Shown here piece after piece: positions 58,828 through 64,000 of a stretch of DNA of 64,000 bases. The stretch covers positions 1 to 64,000 of the forward strand of contig CAYWJA010000002.1 of the NCBI GenBank assembly GCA_964458485.1, given 5' to 3'. The translations under genes were made by a program, and so were the position numbers. Below the pieces are notes generated by a model. That model was given only the letters and a program-made list of their open reading frames with translations, made no database searches and was not told where the DNA came from. The stretch is from CAYWJA01 sp964458485. GTDB taxonomy: Bacteria; Patescibacteriota; Gracilibacteria; UM-FILTER-43-11. The number at the start of each line of letters is the position of its first letter. Position 1 is the stretch's first letter.

Positions 58828-59862
58828 TTAAAATAAATTTCTTTGCCCTTCTTTCTCTACATAGGTAATTCTTAAATGAGAATATGCATTAGGAGTAACA
58901 ACTCTTCCTCTGGTGGTTCTGTCTAAAAACCCTATTTGCATCAAATATGGCTCGTAAATATCTTCAATTGTTTCAGTTTCTTCAGCTGTAGCAGCTGCAA
59001 TAGTATTAAGGCCAACAGGCCCTCCGTTAAATTTTTCTATAATAGTTAAAAGTATTTTTCTATCAGTTCTATCCAGACCAACAACGTCTACACCAATTGT
59101 TTTTAGGCTATTTTTTGTTAATTCAAAATCAACAAGTTTTTTGTTATCTACCTCTGCAAAATCGCGTACGCGTTTTAATAGTCTATTTGCAATTCTTGGT
59201 GTTTTTCTGGAGCATTTTGCTATTTCTTGTACTGCTCTTTTTTCAATCTGTAAATTTAGAATATTCGCTGACCTTTTAATTATTGCCTCCATTTCTTCTT
59301 TATTGTAAAAATCAAGTTTATAAATATGGCCAAATCTATCCCTAAGGGGGGATGAAAGCGATCCTGCCTTTGTAGTCGCACCAATAAGTGTGAATTTTGG
59401 AAGATTTATACGCATCGAACGCGTTGCAGGTCCTTTGCCAATAATTATATCTAGTGCAAAATCTTCCATTGCACTATATAGAATTTCTTCCACATGTGTT
59501 TTCATTCTATGTATTTCATCTATAAACAGGATGTCATTTTCTTCTAAATTACTTAATATTGATGCAAGATCACCTTGTTTTTCAATAGCGGGTCCAGACG
59601 TAGTTTTTATATTCACACCCATTTCGCGGGATATGATATTGGCCAATGTTGTTTTTCCGAGGCCGGGAGGACCATAAAGAAGTATATGTTCTATGGGTTC
59701 ATTACGTTTTTTAGCGGCTTTCATAGATACCTCTAAATTCTTTTTAATATCTAGTTGCCCTACGTATTCATTTAATGTTCGTGGCCTTAATGTAAGATCG
59801 AATTCTTTAAAGTCATTGTCTGCTTTTTTAGGGCTGGTGATGTCATTTTGCCTTTCTATCAT
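58828..59862 (-). CDS. ruvB: Holliday junction DNA helicase subunit RuvB
   Basis: Branch-migration motor. 344 residues: LRPRTLNEYVGQLDIKKNLEV, Walker A LLYGPPGLGKTTLANII, Walker B DILFIDEIHRM, sensor 1 FTLIGATTKAGSLSSPLRDRFG, and the winged-helix end (GPVGLNTIAAATAEETETIEDIYEPYLMQIGFL, R-TRGRVV). Complete. The 5' leader contains six tandem copies of AAGCACTT (minus strand) ending at the ATG. The partner ruvA is elsewhere (38430). Confidence 0.97.
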   Translation of the reverse strand: MIERQNDITSPKKADNDFKEFDLTLRPRTLNEYVGQLDIKKNLEVSMKAAKKRNEPIEHILLYGPPGLGKTTLANIISREMGVNIKTTSGPAIEKQGDLASILSNLEENDILFIDEIHRMKTHVEEILYSAMEDFALDIIIGKGPATRSMRINLPKFTLIGATTKAGSLSSPLRDRFGHIYKLDFYNKEEMEAIIKRSANILNLQIEKRAVQEIAKCSRKTPRIANRLLKRVRDFAEVDNKKLVDFELTKNSLKTIGVDVVGLDRTDRKILLTIIEKFNGGPVGLNTIAAATAEETETIEDIYEPYLMQIGFLDRTTRGRVVTPNAYSHLRITYVEKEGQRNLF

Positions 59863-59910
59863 AAGTGCTTAAGTGCTTAAGTGCTTAAGTGCTTAAGTGC
59901 TTAAGTGCTT
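59863..59910. repeat. Six tandem AAGTGCTT repeats before ruvB
   Basis: 48 bp of perfect 8-bp tandem repeats directly upstream of the ruvB start. Copy number is likely to vary by slippage (inference). Confidence 0.85.
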
Positions 59911-59996
59911 CACTATAAACACTTAAACATTGTCGCCTCCAGCACTGAATGATTAATCAGGCTCCCATTATATCTATAAATTTAAGTCTTGGCAAT

Positions 59997-60025
59997 TTGC
60001 TTTTTTTCTGATTTTTTGCTATAAT
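59997..60025 (+). promoter_or_regulatory. Extended -10 promoter
   Basis: TTGCTT (59997-60002), a 17-bp spacer and TATAAT (60020-60025) with TGC before it; ATG at 60051. Confidence 0.75.
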
Positions 60026-60050
60026 AAAGGGATATCACAGAATCTAAAAA

Positions 60051-61931
60051 ATGCAATTATATTTTTTTCAAAATTTTGATTCAGAAAGTATGTTTTTTGA
60101 AAAACGTTTTATTTTTGATAAAAAGAATCCAGATACACCAAGTTTATCGGGTATTAATGATACATATAAACGCAGTATATTTGGTCATCCTGATACTGTA
60201 AAAAGAGATAATAATAAACAAAATGCAAGAAGAAGATCAAAAAAGAGCAGGCAGGATCTAATTGATGAGATTTTTGATGACAAAAAGAAGCCTCCTCCTC
60301 CTGTTCCTACTCCTCCTCCTGTTCCTAATCCCAACCCACCTACACCTTATCCTTATCCCGATCCTGATCCTACCGATCCCGATATCGAGCCAAAACCCGT
60401 ACCTCCCCCAAGCCCAGATGACCCTCCTCCTGATCATCCGGAAAGGAAAAATAAACCTTTTATGACAGAGAGGGAAGCTATTAGAAGTGGCAGGGTAATA
60501 AAAAGAAATGGAACATGGTATTTACAACCTCCAGGACTTTATAAATGGGCTTATCGTGATAGTAAAGTTAATTTTGCTTCAGTTCCAAAATATAAACATA
60601 GTAAAGAACAGGCTTTAAAAAGCGGCATAGTTTATATGGATACTATGGGTAGAATTAAACTTAAAAAGGGATATAAACGTGCTTATCCTAAAATTAGAGA
60701 TAATTGGTATACAACACTAGACAAAGAATCACCAATTGCCAATGTATATAATAAGCATATAAAACAAATAAATAAATATGTTACTTCCAGAACCTCAACT
60801 CGTGGCATAAAAATGGCAAATGCCGGCAAGAGAAGGGAATTGCTTTCAGAGGTAAAGTTATTTAAAAGAAAAGGCCCAAAGGCAGGATGGGCTGATGATA
60901 TTGATATTATTGATGATAAATATACAGCTAAAGGCTCTTTGCCAAGACAAGCTTATGCACAATTAATTTCTGCCCACAAAAGATACAAGGGGCGACTTAG
61001 TTATTATAATAGTAAAATAAGGAATAACCCCATGGTTACTGGCAAAAGACTGAAAGAGGAGTTGGGAAAAGTAGAAAGGGCGAAGACTGCATTAAATAAT
61101 GCTTATACAAATTTAGAAACAGCTATTAAGGTTTATTATGATGTTCAGATTGAAGTGCGCAAAAGGATAAGGGATGAAATGTCGCAGGAGCTATTGGTCA
61201 TTGCTTCTAATTATAATCTTCCAAGTGATTATAATTGTAGTGCATACGGAAGGTCTAACGGTGTTTTAATGCGCTTGCATAGTAAGATGCCAACTAAGTT
61301 TCGTCGTCCGGCTGCACGTACTAATTTTTTTAAAAAGTATTTTAAAAATGTGCCATTGCATGGTTTTAAAAGCAATACAGAATTAAGGAATTTTCCAAAT
61401 CTCAAAAAAGGTATGGAGATAGAGATGGGTAGTCATTTCCGTAATCTTAGGAAATACCCTCTTTATCAAGTTATTAATGCAATGATCTCATTAAATAATA
61501 TTAGTCGATTTGAAAATGTCAGATCAAAAATGTTTTCATCAGCAGCAGGGATTAGCTCTTATTATAAAAGGGTAAGAAAGATAGAGAGGCGCATTCGGCA
61601 TATGCCATTGGCTCTAATGATACAAAGAAAGGAAAAGGGTGTAGATCTATTTAAACCTTACAATAAATCAAGAAAGCCAGAACCAGGAAAAACCCCTTCA
61701 AGACCCCGAAAGCCGGAGGTTGCTAAAAAAAATATGAAAAAGGAGGCAATGAAAATAGTAAGAAGTATGTCTGATGCTGAGCTGCGGGCTGCACTAAAGA
61801 GATTCGGCAAAAAATGGCCCTCTTATATACCAAGAGGCGTGGTAGAATATAAAATTAAAGAGAAATTACAAAAATATTCAGATCAAAAAATAGCAAGATT
61901 TATTAAAGAAAAGTTGGGGAGGGCGGTTTAG
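60051..61931 (+). CDS. Proline-rich hypothetical protein (626 aa)
   Basis: No signal peptide. After a basic, Asn/Arg-rich start (1-75), residues 80-135 are a proline-rich linker with PPPPVPTPPPVPNPNPP and alternating PDPDPTDPD segments, containing several PPP runs. The rest is strongly basic (KKGYKRAYPKIRDNW, KRYKGRLSYYNSKIRNN) and helical, with a second Pro/Lys linker near 545 (KPEPGKTPSRPRKPE). A C-terminal region (MSDAELRAALKRFGKKWPSYIPRGVVEYKI) resembles a small helical nucleic-acid or SAP-like element, weakly. No family recognised; basic charge suggests nucleic-acid or envelope-polymer binding. It has its own promoter. Confidence 0.6.
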   Translation: MQLYFFQNFDSESMFFEKRFIFDKKNPDTPSLSGINDTYKRSIFGHPDTVKRDNNKQNARRRSKKSRQDLIDEIFDDKKKPPPPVPTPPPVPNPNPPTPYPYPDPDPTDPDIEPKPVPPPSPDDPPPDHPERKNKPFMTEREAIRSGRVIKRNGTWYLQPPGLYKWAYRDSKVNFASVPKYKHSKEQALKSGIVYMDTMGRIKLKKGYKRAYPKIRDNWYTTLDKESPIANVYNKHIKQINKYVTSRTSTRGIKMANAGKRRELLSEVKLFKRKGPKAGWADDIDIIDDKYTAKGSLPRQAYAQLISAHKRYKGRLSYYNSKIRNNPMVTGKRLKEELGKVERAKTALNNAYTNLETAIKVYYDVQIEVRKRIRDEMSQELLVIASNYNLPSDYNCSAYGRSNGVLMRLHSKMPTKFRRPAARTNFFKKYFKNVPLHGFKSNTELRNFPNLKKGMEIEMGSHFRNLRKYPLYQVINAMISLNNISRFENVRSKMFSSAAGISSYYKRVRKIERRIRHMPLALMIQRKEKGVDLFKPYNKSRKPEPGKTPSRPRKPEVAKKNMKKEAMKIVRSMSDAELRAALKRFGKKWPSYIPRGVVEYKIKEKLQKYSDQKIARFIKEKLGRAV

Positions 61932-62009
61932 CTGTCGTAGGTCTATAGGTATCCGGATTTATAAATTTACAAATATTAATCATCAATAAGTAATTAAAAA
62001 GTTGATGGA

Positions 62010-63092
62010 CTATTTTAAAGCTATATTTTCAAGTTGTACCTTAGCCTGCAATACAGACATTCTTTCTCTCCAATTTAATTTTAATAGTCCTACAGTTACA
62101 TCATGTATTTTTTGCGGTATGTCATCGGGTAAATCTACTGTTAACTCTTTTTTGGCCTTGAATGCTCGAGTCAAATCTTCATATAATACTGTAGGATTTT
62201 GTTGATATTGTGTACTGTTAAAGCTAATTGCATTTCCATCATCTTTAGGTACCCATATACGTCCCTCAAAAAGAATGACCAAGGTTACCCCAAGTGTATA
62301 AGCATCATAGGCGAACGCAAATTTTTCAAAATCTGTTTCAAGCTCGGGAAAATCACGAGCAAAAGCCTCAGGAGGCCTGATTCTACTCATGGTTTCTGAT
62401 TGAGATTTAACTATATGACGATAATTTTCTACATCTGTTAATAAATCAAAGTCAATAATAACAGCCCTTCGTTTATTATTTTCCAATGAAGGAGTAATAA
62501 TTATATTTTTAGGAGATAGGTCTCTATAAAGTAATTTTTTTTTATGAAATTCAGTAAGACCTGTCGCAATATCGATAGATATAGATATCCTATCTTCAGC
62601 CTCAACATCTTCACAGTTAATATAAGTATCCATATTATTCCCAGGAATATAATCATAACATTCTACAGCTTCACCATCCAAAGTACCTTCCCCTCTATAT
62701 ACAGCAACGGTATCACCCAAAAGGCAATGTGCTATAGATCTCCTTACTTTTCTGCATGCAAGAAGATCGGCAGAAGTTTGTATGTCAAAGCTATCAAGCG
62801 ATTTCATATCATTGTGAATGAGTTTTATGCTTAAATCTTTTTTCGAAATTAGCTCACGATGCATTGATACATGACCAAAGCCCCCTTCACCAACATGATG
62901 TTTTTGTATTTGTAATGGGAATGCAATATTTAGAGCCTTTGTATCAATTACACCCCTTAAGATTTTTATAGCGCCCTTAGTACATCTTTGTTCATGAGAT
63001 ATTACATTTCGTATTTCATCATCTGTCATGTATGAAAATATTTCAGCTTCCTGTAATATGCCTTCACAGTCGCGATCGTTCAGTGTATTCAT
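62010..63092 (-). CDS. Hanks-type Ser/Thr protein kinase
   Basis: 360 residues, cytoplasmic, no membrane segment. After a 60-residue helical N-terminus come the Gly-rich loop VGEGGFGHV, the ATP lysine in LSIKLI, the catalytic loop LLYRDLSPKNIIIT (YRD for HRD), the metal site VIIDFDLLTD (DFD for DFG), an RPPEAF motif for APE and YDAYTLGVTLVILFEG. All catalytic residues appear present, so activity is likely. Substrates are unknown. A consensus promoter lies at 63121-63149. It converges with the proline-rich gene. Confidence 0.88.
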   Translation of the reverse strand: MNTLNDRDCEGILQEAEIFSYMTDDEIRNVISHEQRCTKGAIKILRGVIDTKALNIAFPLQIQKHHVGEGGFGHVSMHRELISKKDLSIKLIHNDMKSLDSFDIQTSADLLACRKVRRSIAHCLLGDTVAVYRGEGTLDGEAVECYDYIPGNNMDTYINCEDVEAEDRISISIDIATGLTEFHKKKLLYRDLSPKNIIITPSLENNKRRAVIIDFDLLTDVENYRHIVKSQSETMSRIRPPEAFARDFPELETDFEKFAFAYDAYTLGVTLVILFEGRIWVPKDDGNAISFNSTQYQQNPTVLYEDLTRAFKAKKELTVDLPDDIPQKIHDVTVGLLKLNWRERMSVLQAKVQLENIALK

Positions 63093-63120
63093 TTTGAATA
63101 TAGTACTAAATTTGAGTATT

Positions 63121-63149
63121 ATTTTAATATATATTTAATTAAATGTCAA
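63121..63149 (-). promoter_or_regulatory. Promoter of the protein kinase gene
   Basis: Minus strand TTGACA (63144-63149), a 17-bp spacer and TAAAAT (63121-63126). Confidence 0.8.
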
Positions 63150-63201
63150 TGATTGTTTTTTTAAATACCTTAAATAAACATAATTCCTAAATCTAATTTC
63201 T

Positions 63202-63292
63202 TAAAAATTTCGTTAGAAATTTTTGTGGTACCCCACAATAGAGGATGTTACCCGCCCGTACCGAATGGTACATTCGGGCGGGGAACTTTTTT
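63202..63292 (+). ncRNA. Row of three hairpins ending in a terminator; possible small RNA
   Basis: AAAAATTTC-GTTA-GAAATTTTT (63202-63223), GTGG-TACC-CCAC (63224-63235), then a long stem CCCGCCCG/CGGGCGGG enclosing GTACC-GAAT-GGTAC (63246-63285) with seven T residues. On the plus strand this ends as an intrinsic terminator, yet no plus-strand gene precedes it. It could be a short untranslated RNA or a REP-related element; no promoter is obvious. Confidence 0.35.
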
Positions 63293-63353
63293 TGTATATG
63301 CAAAACAGGAGGTTTTTGTGCCCGAAGTGATGTGTATCCCCTAGGTGGGCTCA

Positions 63354-64000
63354 CTATATTTTAAATCTTTTTAGCCTCAATGCATTTAGTACTACAGATA
63401 CCGACGAGAAAGCCATAGCTCCTGCTGATATAGCTGGATTCAAAAAGCCAAGTGCTGCTAGTGGGATACCTATGGAGTTATAAACAAATGCCCAAAATAA
63501 ATTTTGTTTAATATTTAGAAGTGTGGCCCTAGACAGCTCAATTGCTTCCACAGCTTTTTTAAGATCTCCTTTTACAAGTACTAAATCACCAGTTTCAATA
63601 GCCACATCAGTGCCTGTACCCATAGCTATCCCAACATCAGCCTTTGCAAGGGCAGGGGAGTCATTTATTCCATCACCAGCCATGGCAACAAAGTAGCCCT
63701 GCTTTTGTAGATCGGCGATAATTTTAGATTTTTTATCTGGTGCAACTCCTGCATGAACTTCATCAATACCCACTTCATCTGCAATGTGACGTGCAACTTT
63801 TTCATTGTCTCCGGTTATCATTACAGTATGAATATTTTGTTTTTTTAGTAGTTTAATTGCCTCTTTAGAAGTCTCTTTAATACCGTCTTGCACGCCGAAT
63901 AATGCAAGTACCTTTTTGTTATTAGATAGACATAAAACCGTGTAACCTTTTTCCTGCATCGCATCAATTTCCGATCGACTATCATCACTAAGCACTTTCA
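63354..64000 (-). CDS. P1B-type heavy-metal (copper-like) ATPase, C-terminal part
   Basis: The frame continues past the window end; about 215 C-terminal residues are visible. The P-domain has VMITGDNEKVARHIADEVGIDEVHAGVAPDKKSKII, MAGDGINDSPALAKADVGIAMGTGTDVAIE and VLVKGDLKKAV, followed by the last two helices with NLFWAFVYNSIGIPLAALGFLNPAISAGAMAFSSVSVVLNALRL. The N and M-S-S-S pattern in these helices matches copper-exporting CopA-type pumps. The CPC motif and metal-binding domains lie outside, so specificity is inferred from the tail. Confidence 0.9.
   Translation of the reverse strand, partial: KVLSDDSRSEIDAMQEKGYTVLCLSNNKKVLALFGVQDGIKETSKEAIKLLKKQNIHTVMITGDNEKVARHIADEVGIDEVHAGVAPDKKSKIIADLQKQGYFVAMAGDGINDSPALAKADVGIAMGTGTDVAIETGDLVLVKGDLKKAVEAIELSRATLLNIKQNLFWAFVYNSIGIPLAALGFLNPAISAGAMAFSSVSVVLNALRLKRFKI

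Noticed and set aside
1..64000. Recoded UGA (Gly) as in Gracilibacteria/SR1
   Set aside because: UGA ends several well-aligned frames (thrA fusion, the 102-residue membrane protein, the leader peptide). Conserved proteins such as LeuS, ValS and GuaB read through without internal UGA.

Overview
The window is an AT-rich bacterial chromosome segment using the standard code (UGA ends several genes, for example the fused aspartokinase gene). Short intergenic gaps, a patchwork of essential genes, minor-pilin genes, many lineage-restricted hypotheticals, starts without Shine-Dalgarno sequences and an LAxTG-like surface anchor suggest a Candidate Phyla Radiation (Patescibacteria) genome. Its amino-acid biosynthesis is richer than usual for that group, and Peregrinibacteria-like is my best guess (inference, moderate confidence). 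There are no rRNA genes, CRISPR arrays, phage genes or transposase genes.

Layout. 1-8700: a cut HD-GYP gene; a four-helix-bundle (23S rRNA intervening-sequence type) gene inside a hairpin-like repeat; a small thioredoxin-fold ferredoxin with gatC-gatA; guaB; a DHH-motif hypothetical; a CARDB surface protein. 8886-15194: a 2102-residue alpha-2-macroglobulin. 15199-20470: a 356-bp MITE-like element, an orphan AbrB-type regulator, clpB under a perfect CIRCE operator with a structured leader, a HAD protein and a CxxCxxCC protein. 20500-27560: a threonine cluster, consisting of an attenuator with an 18-residue Thr-rich leader peptide, a fused aspartokinase / homoserine dehydrogenase / P-loop kinase, thrC, asd, and nearby a RhtB/LysE exporter. 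27630-31260: tRNA-His, an MscS-related membrane protein and leuS. 31473-36705: a minor pilin operon in the order fimT-pilV-pilW-pilX. 36782-43665: pgi, ruvA, an M23 peptidase with coiled coil, rsmI, a HIT protein, a DsbA-like protein and a divergent IspE-like GHMP protein. 43863-50603: hypotheticals including a 1750-residue giant. 50600-59862: valS, a PrsW protease, greA, rpoD, dnaG, ruvB. 59997-64000: a proline-rich 626-residue protein, a Hanks-type kinase and a cut P1B-type ATPase.

The strongest result is the threonine cluster. Nucleotides 20537-20593 encode MSFQYTFITDTFKTTAIR (5 Thr, 2 Ile). The sequence that follows can form either a 1:2 hairpin plus a U-tailed terminator, or a 12-13 bp antiterminator. 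The first structural gene carries a C-terminal P-loop kinase domain exactly where a homoserine kinase is otherwise missing, so the three genes could cover all five steps from aspartate to threonine.

The second result is the intergenic DNA. Most gaps hold either REP-like GTCATCCCG pairs or clusters of short repeated words arranged as inverted arms. Word order differs between loci but is mirrored within a locus. Several of these elements lie in 5' leaders, supply start or stop codons, or (711-1233) surround the four-helix-bundle gene.
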